A DNA stretch of 53,687 nt from an uncultured Treponema sp. Lineage in GTDB: Bacteria > Spirochaetota > Spirochaetia > Treponematales > Treponemataceae. The DNA lies in assembly GCA_946186185.1 (NCBI GenBank), contig CAMHMJ010000023.1:1-53687 (forward strand). Direction: 5' to 3'. Below, in pieces: positions 23,695-32,658 of the stretch. The notes below the pieces were generated by a model. The model searched no databases, had not been told where the DNA came from, and saw only the letters and a program-made list of their open reading frames with translations. The position numbers were made by a program, and so were the translations under genes. Position 1 is the first letter of the stretch; every line of letters starts with the position of its first letter.

Positions 23695-25144
23695 ACGACT
23701 TTGGACTTTACTTGTTACAGCATTTGTTCTCGTTGGAAGCGTGTATGCGCAGTTGTCTACTCAGGATCTGGCAAACCGCTATCTGAATAAGGCTGACGAA
23801 GCTTTGGAAGACGGCCGCTTAAACGATGCATACACAAACATTACAAATGCAATGAAGATTTCGAAGAGTGGGGATGATGATATCATTCCTACGAATATTC
23901 TTGTTCTTGCGCGTACAGTTTACAGACAGAAATTAAAGGTTTTGATGCAGAAGTACGATCAGCTTGATTTGATTGACGTTAAGACAAACCTGGAAAAATA
24001 TCCTGAGGTTTCAACAACGGAAATTACCAAGCTGGTTCGCCAGATTGAAGCAAAGGCAGAAGAAGATGCCAGAGTTAAAGAGCAGAAAAGCCAGCAGCAG
24101 TTCTACGATAACATGCAGCAGAGCTCTGAAAACACCACCAAGGCCATGAGCCAGGTTAGTGAAGCTGTAAACCAGATGAAGGAAGAAAACCGTCAGAATG
24201 CAGAGCTTCAGAAGCAGCAGATGGAACAGCAGAAGGAACAGACTGAGGTTTTAAAGCAGAGTCTTGAATTGAACCGCGAAGAATCTAGAAAGAACCAGAA
24301 CAATTTCAGGAATATCTTTATTCTGTTGATTATTGTTGTAGTTGTAATTCTTCTTGTGGTTCTCCTGATTGTGCTTATCGTTCGTTCTGCGGCAAAGCAT
24401 TCCCAGATACAGCAGGCGCAGTATGTGGAAGCCTTCAAGCTTCTGGCACAGAACCAGAGTCAGACAAACCAGCTGATGATTGGCGGAATTGCGGGGCTGT
24501 ACGGCGACGACGGCTTAAAGCTTGCAGGTTCAAGCTCAACCTGGAGTCAGGACGCTTTGCCACCGCCGGAAGAAACTCCTGAGGAAAAAGAAGAGCTCCG
24601 GGAACTCGCTGCAAAGTGCGAAGACCTTGGTGCAAAAATCGACCAGATTACAGGACGAAAGAACAACTCAAAGAACGTTTCAGAACTTGTATACAAGCTT
24701 GCCACAAAGCTGGGCGTTCACCAGCACGAAGCAATGGTTTATTTCTGTGCTTCAATGGTTTACGATGCAGGCTTTTTGGGAATTGATCCGGAACTTGTAC
24801 AGGCAGAACAGCTTACCGAAGAGCAGCGAAAGGAGCTTCAGCGCCATATTGACCTTGCGGAAGAATACCTTCAGTTTGTTCCGCGACGCTATTGGGAAAT
24901 CTTCAGTAATGCGGCTCGCCTTCATCACGAAAATATGGATGGTTCGGGAATGCCGGAAGGCCTGAAGGGCGAAGCCATTCCAAAGATTGCACGAATTATC
25001 CGTGTTGCAGACAGCTTTAATGCAATTTCAAGCCGCCGCGCCTATCGTGCCGGTATCGACAAGGAATCTGCAATTGAAATGCTGGAAGAAAAAGCCGAGC
25101 TTTACGACCCGGATGTTATCCAGGCATTGAAGGATATAATCTAG
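23681..25144 (+). CDS. Membrane-anchored protein with degenerate HD-GYP domain
   Basis: A 487-residue protein. It has an N-terminal signal sequence or anchor (LWTLLVTAFVLVGSVYA) and a TPR-like helical segment (about 24-115). A Gln-rich coiled coil (about 120-205) is followed by a strong transmembrane helix (about 210-235). The cytoplasmic C-terminus matches HD-GYP at HHENMDGSGMPEGL, IARIIRVADSFNAISS and RRAYR. The first metal motif HD is replaced by YD in VYDAGFLG, and GYP reads GMP. HD-GYP proteins hydrolyse cyclic di-GMP; this one is probably inactive or altered and may be a sensor. The ATG at 23681 lies 6 bases after GGAG; a TTG at 23663 is less likely. Third gene of the envelope operon. 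Confidence 0.75.
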   Translation: MLRNKRLWTLLVTAFVLVGSVYAQLSTQDLANRYLNKADEALEDGRLNDAYTNITNAMKISKSGDDDIIPTNILVLARTVYRQKLKVLMQKYDQLDLIDVKTNLEKYPEVSTTEITKLVRQIEAKAEEDARVKEQKSQQQFYDNMQQSSENTTKAMSQVSEAVNQMKEENRQNAELQKQQMEQQKEQTEVLKQSLELNREESRKNQNNFRNIFILLIIVVVVILLVVLLIVLIVRSAAKHSQIQQAQYVEAFKLLAQNQSQTNQLMIGGIAGLYGDDGLKLAGSSSTWSQDALPPPEETPEEKEELRELAAKCEDLGAKIDQITGRKNNSKNVSELVYKLATKLGVHQHEAMVYFCASMVYDAGFLGIDPELVQAEQLTEEQRKELQRHIDLAEEYLQFVPRRYWEIFSNAARLHHENMDGSGMPEGLKGEAIPKIARIIRVADSFNAISSRRAYRAGIDKESAIEMLEEKAELYDPDVIQALKDII

Positions 25145-25192
25145 CGTAAGCGGTTATTAATAAGAAATTGATAAGGGCTTAATATATCAATT

Positions 25193-25226
25193 GGGGCTGT
25201 CAATAAATGGCAGCCCCGTTTTTTTG
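25193..25226 (+). terminator. Intrinsic terminator of the envelope operon
   Basis: GGGGCTG (25193-25199) pairs with CAGCCCC (25211-25217), followed by GTTTTTTTG. It lies 48 bp after the HD-GYP gene. Confidence 0.88.
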
Positions 25227-25261
25227 AATATATGAATTTTTACAAATTTGTGTTGAGAAAA

Positions 25262-26098
25262 TTATTTTTCATTTTTTTTAATTTCTAATATTTCTTCTTT
25301 GCTCAAACCGGTTATGGCTTTTACCTGTTCTATGGAAAGGCCTAAAGAAAGAGCATTTTTTGCATCCTCGAGCTTACTGCATTCTGCTCCATGTTCCATT
25401 CCTTGTTTTATTCCTTGTTCCAAACCGCGGTCATAGGCTGCATTTTCTAAATCTTCGAGTGTCATATACATGTGCCTCCACTGTTCGTTATGCTTTGCCT
25501 GTTCTACAAGGCGAGTAATTTTATCTGCAAATTTGCCTTTTGCGGGACGGCCGAGCATAAGTTTTAAGAAAGCTTTTTGATCTTCGTTCAGTATTTTATC
25601 ATAGTTTTTTGCGATAAAAAAGTACTTGAAGGCACGGTCGTTTAATGCGATTTCTGGATTTTCACGGCAGATATTTTGAAATGTGTATTTTCCTAATCCC
25701 CTATTAAATATGTCGTCAATGCAAATGAAAATAATGTAAGAGGTTTTCAGATTCTTGTATTTTTGTCCGGATTTTAAACTGTCCACATCTATCATTCCCT
25801 GATAATAGCGGGAGCGCTCTGGAAGTTCATGAGTATCTGTGGTTTGGATTTCAATATCAAAGGCTTGGGACGAGTTTTTGGCATATACATCAAGCCGGAT
25901 GGCATGGTGTTCTGCATCAATTTGAATAAACTCCTCGCCCTGCATTTCTATACGGTCGATTTCTATTTCTAAAAGGATTTCGAGCAGTTCTTTGCATACA
26001 TCCTGATTGTGGCGCATGACTTTATAAAAGATAAAATTATCGGCAATAGTGGCCTGATTCCACTTTTCTTCCGGGGTAAGTTTTTTTGTTTCTGGCAT
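25262..26098 (-). CDS. Rpn-type PD-(D/E)xK nuclease / putative transposase
   Basis: A 278-residue protein of the Rpn/PD-(D/E)xK transposase family (PF12784-like). The nuclease core is visible as RLDVYAKNS... and FDIEIQTTD, giving D and E-x-Q of the active site (about residues 70-84). YYQGMIDVDSLKSGQKYKNLKTSYIIFI follows. A repetitive DRGLEQGIKQGMEHG segment lies near 230, typical of the family and often length-variable. Family members act as DNases linked to recombination, frequently multi-copy in gut bacteria and treponemes. No terminal inverted repeats were seen. GAGGT precedes the ATG. The promoter region contains the 39-bp repeat shared with prs/parA. Confidence 0.85.
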   Translation of the reverse strand: MPETKKLTPEEKWNQATIADNFIFYKVMRHNQDVCKELLEILLEIEIDRIEMQGEEFIQIDAEHHAIRLDVYAKNSSQAFDIEIQTTDTHELPERSRYYQGMIDVDSLKSGQKYKNLKTSYIIFICIDDIFNRGLGKYTFQNICRENPEIALNDRAFKYFFIAKNYDKILNEDQKAFLKLMLGRPAKGKFADKITRLVEQAKHNEQWRHMYMTLEDLENAAYDRGLEQGIKQGMEHGAECSKLEDAKNALSLGLSIEQVKAITGLSKEEILEIKKNEK

Positions 26099-26467
26099 AG
26101 GTACCTCTTTTTATTGTGGGTGTATCGGTTGAATGTCGAGTTTGTAAAATTAATACAAAATTGGCGTAAAATTCCTAAAATCTAACATTCATTCCTATAC
26201 CTATATATTTGAAAAAAAAGTGCGAAAATTTCCCCTTTTGGTGAATAAATCTACAAATATAACAAAAAGTTATCGGCGGCGGGGGTGGAGTGGTTTGCGA
26301 CCGTAGGGAGCAAAGGCGAGCTCGGAGCGAAGCGGAGAGTGAGACCGAGCCTTAGGCGGGCCACGGAAGGCCCGTAGGTGGAACAGGGAGTGAGGGCGCA
26401 GTCACGAACGACCGTCTCCGCCCCAAATTGTTCTAAATAAAAGTTAAAAAATGTCGATAAACTGAAT
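26099..26467. other. Divergent intergenic region: shared repeat plus GC-rich hairpin block
   Basis: 26131-26169 is a 39-bp sequence repeated at 50182-50220. From 26276 to 26425 the sequence turns strongly GC-rich. It can pair GCTCGG (26320-26325) with CCGAGC (26345-26350) and GGGCC (26358-26362) with GGCCC (26369-26373). The block has an ACTCCACCCCCGCC motif on the minus strand, loosely like the dispersed hairpin family. No supported gene or clear promoter was found. Confidence 0.45.
26131..26169. repeat. 39-bp intergenic repeat, copy 1
   Basis: Begins GAATGTCGAGTTTG and ends CAAAATTGGCGTAA. It is 34/39 identical to 50182-50220. The inner pair TTTGT/ACAAA here is TTTGC/GCAAA in the other copy, a compensatory change. 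Lies 33 bp upstream of the minus-strand Rpn gene. Confidence 0.7.
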
Positions 26468-29020
26468 ATGACTGTAGTAATTTTTTTAATTTTGATGCTT
26501 TCTTTGAATAATGTTTTTGCGAAGGAGGCGAAACCTTTATATAAATTGCCGGCCCAGACCGCGGTTGTGGATGAAAATATTCCTGAAAGTAAAGTTTTTC
26601 TGGCGGGTTCCAGTGAGGGGCTTTTTAAAATTTCTTCCAGCAATCAGGCGGTGCCTCTCTGGACTGATGGTGCCGTTGAACAGATTGTGCGTGCCCCGCT
26701 TTCTGAGGCTGATAAGGCAGCTTTTGCCCGGCTTTCTTCTAACGATGAAAATAGCGGAAATGTAGGTGGCTCCGGTTCATCAGGTGGAACTTCAGGTGCT
26801 GGTAACGGGGCAGCCGGGAACATTGACTGGGACAAAGTGAATGAAGTCTGGTATTTCAGAACCTCAAAGGGTATTCTGTACAGTGCGGACCTTGAAACTT
26901 TTGAACTCAGAAACAACGGTCTTCCGTTCTTAACGCTGAAAAAATATGACGGCGAAAATACTTCCCTTGATAAAAAAATTCACACTCTAAAAGATTTGTT
27001 TGTAAATCCTTTGAATTCCCGGGAGCTGGTTACGGCTACAAAGGACAATGTGTATATTTCCCGGGACGGCGGTTTGAACTGGAAAAGCATCGGGTCCATG
27101 AGCCGTGCTACAAGTGGAAACAAGGCTGTTGCCATTTCTTCCATGCCGGTAAAAAATGCGGACGGAACTCAGGGTAAGGAGCTGGTGGTTTTTATGAGCC
27201 ATCCGATTTTTGGTTTTTCCTACTACCGCTGCGATGCGGCAAAGCCTGCCTGGGTGGACATCAAGAGCGGTTTTGAAATGCTCAAAACCATGACAAGCCC
27301 GGATGAAATTGCGGATATCCTTCCGGTTGCACGGGTGAATGCAGACGGAACCTTTGACGTGGATATCTACGTTTCCCAGACTTATATTCCGCGAATCTAT
27401 AAGTTTAACTTTTTACGGGACAGATCCAATGCGACCCTGATTTATTCCGGAAGCGAGCCGGTGGACACTATCGACGGGCTTACCTTTGTAAACGACGTTT
27501 TGATGTACACAAAAATTGAAGGAATCGGCGGATTGAAGGTGGAAAAGCAGGCTGCAGAGGGAAATGCAGTGGCAGCTGACGGTGCTGGTTCAACTGAAGT
27601 TTTCTACAGCGACGCAGGGCTTCCTTCAAAATTTGATGACTGGAAGAAGAGCTTTTCATGTGTTCCGGGCCTTATAAATACGGCCTGGGTTCCTTACACT
27701 CATACTGGTTTTAAAAAGGGCGTGTGCCTGAACGAGCTCTGGATGCTCTATCCTTCAACGATAAATACCCGCTACGGAAAAACGGCAAACGGAAAAAAGA
27801 GCCTTTATGTTTCGGCTTACCAGTGCCGGCTTCAGGCAGGAATCGATAAATTCAGAAAAATCGCAAAGGACAACAAGCTGAACAGCATTGTTATTGATAT
27901 GAAGGACGATTACGGACTTCTGCGCTACGATGCCAAGGATCCGCTGGTTGTGAAAAAAGGAAAAATCACTCAGTATGCGGTGGATCTGGATCACTTTGTA
28001 GAAGAGTTCAAAAAGGACGACATGTACCTGATTGCGCGAATCGTAACCTTCAAGGACAGAAACCTGGCAAATTACGGAAAATCGAAGTACGCGGTCTGGA
28101 ACTATAAGACCAATGCACCTTGGGTTGGAATCCGCACCTACGAAGATGTTGTGGATGAGGAAACCGGCGAGGTTACCGGAAAGGAACCGACTTATTACGA
28201 TGAAAACTGGGTTGATCCCTACTGCGCTGAGGTGTGGGAATACAACGTCGCAGTTGCAAAAGAGCTGATTCGCCGCGGATTTGACGAAATTCAGTTTGAC
28301 TATATCCGCTTTCCGACGGACGGTCTGAATATGAATCAGATTTCCTACCGCTGGAGAAACAAGGAAATGGATAAGGAAGGTGCAATCGTTTCCTTCCTGC
28401 GATATGCCCGGGAAAATATTGAAGCACCGATTGGTATCGATATTTACGGAGCTAACGGCTGGTACAGAAGCGGAACCCGCACAGGACAGGATGTTGAGAT
28501 GATGGCTGAATACGTAGATGTAATCGGTCCGATGTTCTATCCGAGCCATTTTGAGCAGTCTTTCCTGAACTATGAACCATTCCCGGAGCGGCCGTACCGA
28601 ATCTATTTCTACGGAACTTACCGAAATACGATTATGGCACGAAACCGCGCGATTATCCGTCCGTGGGTTCAGGCCTTCTATCTGAATGTAAGTTACGACA
28701 GAAAGTATTACAATACGGACTATGTAAAGAGGGAGATTTTTGGTGTGCGGGATGCAGCCGGCCGCGGTTATATGCACTGGAACAATTCCGGGGAATACAC
28801 AACCCTCTATCCGGATGTTGGGGACGACGATGTTTATGACGGAAAGGCGGTTGAGGCGGACAGAAAATTCAGAAAGCCGGCAATTGGAAGTCAGGAAGCA
28901 CCGGTGTACATCGATGACGGCATTTCTATTTTAGACCAGATGTATTATTATAACGGGGATTATGCCGATTCATCTGCAAATACCCGATTTACTCCGATTT
29001 TGCAGGTTCCGTCCAGGTAA
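26468..29020 (+). CDS. Exported DUF4015-type putative glycoside hydrolase
   Basis: An 850-residue exported protein. The signal peptide is MTVVIFLILMLSLNNVFA. The N-terminal part carries BNR/YCF48-like repeats (VYISRDGGLNWKSIG) that suggest a beta-propeller. A Gly/Ser-rich insertion lies near 100-118. From about 455 the sequence matches DUF4015 (PF13200), a TIM-barrel family related to glycoside hydrolases: LNSIVIDMKDDYGLLRYD, YLIARIVTFKD, EIQFDYIRFPTDG, IGIDIYGANGW, DVIGPMFYPSHF. Catalytic acid candidates are the D of FDYIRFP and nearby acidic residues. It probably acts in the periplasm or at the surface on a polysaccharide; substrate unknown. Followed by mnmE after 39 bp. Confidence 0.78.
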   Translation: MTVVIFLILMLSLNNVFAKEAKPLYKLPAQTAVVDENIPESKVFLAGSSEGLFKISSSNQAVPLWTDGAVEQIVRAPLSEADKAAFARLSSNDENSGNVGGSGSSGGTSGAGNGAAGNIDWDKVNEVWYFRTSKGILYSADLETFELRNNGLPFLTLKKYDGENTSLDKKIHTLKDLFVNPLNSRELVTATKDNVYISRDGGLNWKSIGSMSRATSGNKAVAISSMPVKNADGTQGKELVVFMSHPIFGFSYYRCDAAKPAWVDIKSGFEMLKTMTSPDEIADILPVARVNADGTFDVDIYVSQTYIPRIYKFNFLRDRSNATLIYSGSEPVDTIDGLTFVNDVLMYTKIEGIGGLKVEKQAAEGNAVAADGAGSTEVFYSDAGLPSKFDDWKKSFSCVPGLINTAWVPYTHTGFKKGVCLNELWMLYPSTINTRYGKTANGKKSLYVSAYQCRLQAGIDKFRKIAKDNKLNSIVIDMKDDYGLLRYDAKDPLVVKKGKITQYAVDLDHFVEEFKKDDMYLIARIVTFKDRNLANYGKSKYAVWNYKTNAPWVGIRTYEDVVDEETGEVTGKEPTYYDENWVDPYCAEVWEYNVAVAKELIRRGFDEIQFDYIRFPTDGLNMNQISYRWRNKEMDKEGAIVSFLRYARENIEAPIGIDIYGANGWYRSGTRTGQDVEMMAEYVDVIGPMFYPSHFEQSFLNYEPFPERPYRIYFYGTYRNTIMARNRAIIRPWVQAFYLNVSYDRKYYNTDYVKREIFGVRDAAGRGYMHWNNSGEYTTLYPDVGDDDVYDGKAVEADRKFRKPAIGSQEAPVYIDDGISILDQMYYYNGDYADSSANTRFTPILQVPSR

Positions 29021-29059
29021 TTGAGCTGAAACCGGCTCGAATCAAAAAGGAAATAATTT

Positions 29060-30532
29060 ATGCAGAATGTAAAATATGCTCCGGAAGAACCGATTTGCGC
29101 GGTGGCAACTGCTCTGGCTCCGGCAGCCTTGGGAATTGTCCGCTGCTCTGGAAAAAATTGCGTAGAGCTGGTTTCAAAAGTTTTTTCTCGTCCGGCTGCC
29201 TTGAATAAGGCGGAAGGAAATACGCTGGTTTACGGCTGGCTGGTGGATAAAACTTCCGGCAATGAGTGCCTCAATTCTTCTGAGGGGCGTACTGCATCGC
29301 CTGAGGCAACTTCCACGGTATCGGATTCAATCTCAGAAAATCGTATCGACGAAGTTATGGTCAGCGTTTACCGGGCTCCAAAAAGCTTTACCGGCGAGGA
29401 AATGGTGGAAATTTCCTGCCATGGCGGTCCCAATGTTGTGCTTTCCGTTTATAATCTGCTTTTGAAAAACGGTTTCCGTCAGGCTGAAAAGGGCGAGTTT
29501 ACATTCCGTGCTTTTGTTAACGGAAAAGCGGATTTGACCAAGGCGGAAGCGGTTCGTGAAATCATCGACAGCCACACCGGAGAAGCAAGAAGCCGCGCTG
29601 CCGGACGACTTGCGGGAAACCTTTTTGAAGAAATTGATTCAATAAAAAAACTTATAACCGATACTCTTGCCGCGATTGAGGTGGAAATCGAATATCCTGA
29701 GGATGAGGAAACAATTTCCGACACCTTTGACATGGCCTGGCTTCTGGAAGCCCGGGAGCGTCTTAGTGCGCTGAACGATTCCTGGAAGGGTGAAAAACTG
29801 TATCAGGACGGAGTTCGGGTGGTTCTCTGCGGAAAAACAAATGCCGGAAAATCAAGTCTTTTCAATGCAATTCTGAAGGAAGAGCGGGCAATCGTTTCGG
29901 ATATTGAAGGAACGACCCGTGACTGGATTGAAAGCTATGTTGATATTCAGGGAATTCCGGTCCGCCTTTTTGATACGGCGGGCTTACGGGAAACAGAAGA
30001 CGTTATCGAAGCTCAGGGTGTGACCATCACCAGAAATCTGGCAAGTGACGCTGACCTGAATCTTTACATCGTGGACGGCTCCAAGGGGCTTTGCGATGAA
30101 GACAGAACTTTCCTGAAAAACAGCAAGAATCCCTGCGTTCTGGTCTGGAATAAGGCTGACAAAAGCGAAGCGGGGGTAAGTGCCGGAGAGGCCAATAATC
30201 CTGAATACCCGAATGTCAGGGCAGAAGTAAAAATCAGCGCAAAGAAAGGCTCCGGTTTTGAAGAACTTTACAAGGCGGTTGGTTCGGTTTTAAAGGAAGG
30301 CGGAGCAACGGAGCGGGCACAGGTTGGGCTTGGTTCCCAGAGGCAGAAGGACTGCGTTCAGGAAGCACTTGAAAGTGTGAGCCACGCAATTATGGTTGCA
30401 GAAGAGCTGACTCTGGATGCCGTTGTTCAGGATCTGGAGGATGCCCTGGACAGCCTGGGTGAACTTACCGGCGAGGTTTGTGCCGACGACGTTCTGGAAA
30501 GCATTTTCAGTCATTTCTGCGTTGGAAAATAA
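29060..30532 (+). CDS. mnmE: tRNA modification GTPase MnmE
   Basis: A 490-residue protein, all hallmarks present. The N-terminal folate-binding domain has APAALGIVRCSG and RAPKSFTGEEMVEISCHGG. The G domain has GKTNAGKS (258-265), DTAGL (305-309) and NKAD (364-367). The last four residues CVGK match the family's CxGK. With MnmG it makes the cmnm5 group on U34 of several tRNAs. A 25-30 residue Ser/Thr/Glu-rich insertion (about 66-95, SSEGRTASPEATSTVSDSIS) lies in the N-terminal domain, where the family has a short loop. AAGGAAATAATTT precedes the ATG. It may be co-transcribed with the DUF4015 gene. Confidence 0.95.
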   Translation: MQNVKYAPEEPICAVATALAPAALGIVRCSGKNCVELVSKVFSRPAALNKAEGNTLVYGWLVDKTSGNECLNSSEGRTASPEATSTVSDSISENRIDEVMVSVYRAPKSFTGEEMVEISCHGGPNVVLSVYNLLLKNGFRQAEKGEFTFRAFVNGKADLTKAEAVREIIDSHTGEARSRAAGRLAGNLFEEIDSIKKLITDTLAAIEVEIEYPEDEETISDTFDMAWLLEARERLSALNDSWKGEKLYQDGVRVVLCGKTNAGKSSLFNAILKEERAIVSDIEGTTRDWIESYVDIQGIPVRLFDTAGLRETEDVIEAQGVTITRNLASDADLNLYIVDGSKGLCDEDRTFLKNSKNPCVLVWNKADKSEAGVSAGEANNPEYPNVRAEVKISAKKGSGFEELYKAVGSVLKEGGATERAQVGLGSQRQKDCVQEALESVSHAIMVAEELTLDAVVQDLEDALDSLGELTGEVCADDVLESIFSHFCVGK

Positions 30533-30748
30533 ATTGTGCCTGAATAGTTTTTTTTATGCAAATCCACCTTTAAATTAAAGTTGTAGTTTAAAAAGCGTTA
30601 TAAAATTAGAAATTCCCCATTTTTTTATTATATTTACATTACGGTTTAAAAAATCGCGCTATATTATTTGTTACGTCCGAAAATGAAAGGTTTACGAGTT
30701 TTTTATGTATCCGGATTGGCAGGATACGCGTGATTTATTGGGGGTTTT
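30533..30748. promoter_or_regulatory. Promoter and leader of the sigma-factor gene
   Basis: AT-rich 216-bp gap. TTACGG (30639-30644), 17 bp, TATTAT (30662-30667) is a plausible promoter. The leader contains GTATCC-GGATTGGCA-GGATAC (about 30706-30726) just ahead of the GGGGG start region. No gene seen. Confidence 0.4.
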
Positions 30749-31594
30749 ATGAGTACAAACACAAATGCAAGAATCGACAAATTTTACATTTCTCAGCTTG
30801 AAAAAATCAGAAAAGATTATCCGGTGCTTTCTCAGATTGAAGCAGGTGAACTTGCAAAAAAGGCTCGTGCGGGGGACATTCAGGCAAGAAATACTCTTGT
30901 AATGAGCAATTTGTGCCTGATTCACGTGATTGCCCGGGAATGCAATATTCCTAACGCAGAAATTGAAGACATGATTCAGGATGGCTATGTTGAATTGCTG
31001 GAACAGGCATCCAAGTTCGACTATGAAAAGGGTGCCAGCTTTTCAACCTTTATCTGGCTCTGGATCAAGCAGAGAATTTACCGTTCGAATATCACCATGT
31101 CTGAACGAAATTTCAATTTAATTGCAAAAGTGAATAAAATTCGGGAAGCATTTTTTAAACTGAACGAGCGCTATCCCACCGAGGCAGAACTTGCAGATGC
31201 TCTTGGTGTTACTGAGGAATTTCTGCACGGCAAATTGAGTCAGATTGACTATGCTTCCCCGGTTTCACTGGATGGCCTTGTTTCAAAGGACTCTGACAAT
31301 GATTCAACCTATTACGAACTGAAGCTTGGTGCTAATTCGGTAACTCCGGAAGATGAAGCAGTGGAAAACAATGTTTCATCGATTGTACGGAATGCAGTTG
31401 AAAGCCTCCCGGAAAAGGAAGCCCAGGTAATCAAGTTCAGAAACAGCATGGATGCAGCCAGTGAAAAGGATTTGAGCTTCAGGGAAATCGGCGCCATTAT
31501 GAACGTGAGCCAGGAAACGGTGCGTAACTACGAAAAGAAAGCAAAACTTCACCTGAGGGAAATATTAGAAAGTCAGGGAATCGACGCTGCGTAA
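30749..31594 (+). CDS. Sigma-70 family alternative sigma factor
   Basis: A 281-residue sigma factor. Region 2 is clear: ARNTLVMSNLCLIHVIAREC, IEDMIQDGYVELLEQASKFDYEKGASFSTFIWLWIKQRIYRS. Region 3 (RYPTEAELADALGVTEEFLHG) and region 4 helix-turn-helix (SFREIGAIMNVSQETVRNYEKKAKLHLREIL) follow. It lacks region 1.1 and is too short for the housekeeping RpoD, and it has the VRNYEKKA recognition helix rather than the standard VRQIE. It most resembles group 2/3 factors (RpoS/SigF-like). It would direct RNA polymerase to a specific promoter set, unknown here. It stands alone with its own leader; no anti-sigma gene is adjacent. Confidence 0.85.
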   Translation: MSTNTNARIDKFYISQLEKIRKDYPVLSQIEAGELAKKARAGDIQARNTLVMSNLCLIHVIARECNIPNAEIEDMIQDGYVELLEQASKFDYEKGASFSTFIWLWIKQRIYRSNITMSERNFNLIAKVNKIREAFFKLNERYPTEAELADALGVTEEFLHGKLSQIDYASPVSLDGLVSKDSDNDSTYYELKLGANSVTPEDEAVENNVSSIVRNAVESLPEKEAQVIKFRNSMDAASEKDLSFREIGAIMNVSQETVRNYEKKAKLHLREILESQGIDAA

Positions 31595-31629
31595 TTGGCT
31601 TGTTGTGGGATTTCCGGAACCGGGGGTTG

Positions 31630-32658
31630 TCAGTAAATCTGGGGGCAGCCGAAAACCGGGTGAATGAAAGTTTTGAGGGGTTTCCCGAAGGCTTTTGTAA
31701 GGTTTTCGCCTGTTAAAACTTCTTCCGGGGTTCCGCCGATAAGCCCGCCTTCCGTGTTATTTTCAGAAAGAGGTGCCAGAAGCTTTAAGTTTCTGCAGAA
31801 GCGGGCGGCGGCATTCAGGTCGTGAATGGAGATGATGATTCCCTTTTTTTGTGAGGTGAATTCCGTGGCGGCGCTGCCTGTACTCGCACCGGTATCTGTT
31901 TCAGAAAAGCCAGTTCTATTTCCGCATGCAAACTTGTCGGCAGAGTCCGCTCCGCCTGAGAGCTGTACAAAAAGCTCTAAAAGCTCCTGCTGGACTGTAA
32001 AATCCAGATTGGCGCAGGGTTCGTCAAAGATTAAAAACGGTCGTTCCTGAGTTAGGGTTCTGGCAATCCGCGCCTTCTGAAATTCCCCGTCGGAGATTTC
32101 GTAGACACTTTTTTCCAGAAGCTCAGTGATTTTCAGCAGTTCGGCAGCCTTCTGCACAATCTGATAATCTTTTTTTGTGTAGTGCCCCTTTGAAAAAATA
32201 AAGCGCCCTGAAAGAATCAGGTTTTTAACACTGGTATCCCAGGCGCAGAATTCCTTTTGCGGAAGGAAGGAAGCCAGCTTTTCGCTCATTTTGCGGGAAG
32301 CGCTGGTCTGAGGATTGGCGCTTTTTTGTGAAAACGGCATTTTTAGTGCGCCAGCTGCATTTTTTGCGTGCCCCTCACCCGTGCAATTCGCGCTTTTTTC
32401 CAGAAGGTTCAAAAGTGTGGATTTTCCGGAGCCGTTTGGTCCGCACAGGCAGATAAAGTCCCCTGATCGAAGGGTTAAATCAATATTTTTGAGTACCGGC
32501 TTTTCGCCGTAGGAAAACTTTTCGATTTTTAAGGAGATTTCGCACGTTTTTGTGCCGGCTGTTTCTTGTTGAAGTTTTCGTTCTTCTGGGAAGCCGTCGC
32601 CCCGACATACGCCTGCTTTTGTGCCGGCATTTTTACAAAAATCTTTAATATCCGCCAT
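31630..32658 (-). CDS. ABC transporter ATPase, FecE/BtuD type
   Basis: A 342-residue ATPase of an iron-siderophore/cobalamin importer. Walker A GPNGSGKS (73-80), signature ISDGE, Walker B LIFDEPCANLD and H-loop ISIHD are present. It carries an N-terminal extension of about 40 residues with several Cys and a 30-residue Ser/Thr/Gly insertion between the D-loop and H-loop (about 246-275, GNRTGFSETDTGASTGS). I prefer the ATG at 32658, which overlaps the permease gene by 14 bp and has AAGGAC upstream, to 32706. It completes the pyrE-binding protein-permease-ATPase operon. Confidence 0.86.
   Translation of the reverse strand: MADIKDFCKNAGTKAGVCRGDGFPEERKLQQETAGTKTCEISLKIEKFSYGEKPVLKNIDLTLRSGDFICLCGPNGSGKSTLLNLLEKSANCTGEGHAKNAAGALKMPFSQKSANPQTSASRKMSEKLASFLPQKEFCAWDTSVKNLILSGRFIFSKGHYTKKDYQIVQKAAELLKITELLEKSVYEISDGEFQKARIARTLTQERPFLIFDEPCANLDFTVQQELLELFVQLSGGADSADKFACGNRTGFSETDTGASTGSAATEFTSQKKGIIISIHDLNAAARFCRNLKLLAPLSENNTEGGLIGGTPEEVLTGENLTKAFGKPLKTFIHPVFGCPQIY

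Noticed and set aside
25262..26098. An insertion sequence around the Rpn-type gene
   Set aside because: No terminal inverted repeats or target duplications are visible; such genes usually occur as single chromosomal genes.
27755..28777. A 340-codon minus-strand frame
   Set aside because: It is wholly antisense to the DUF4015 hydrolase gene, which has clear family motifs, and has no start signals.
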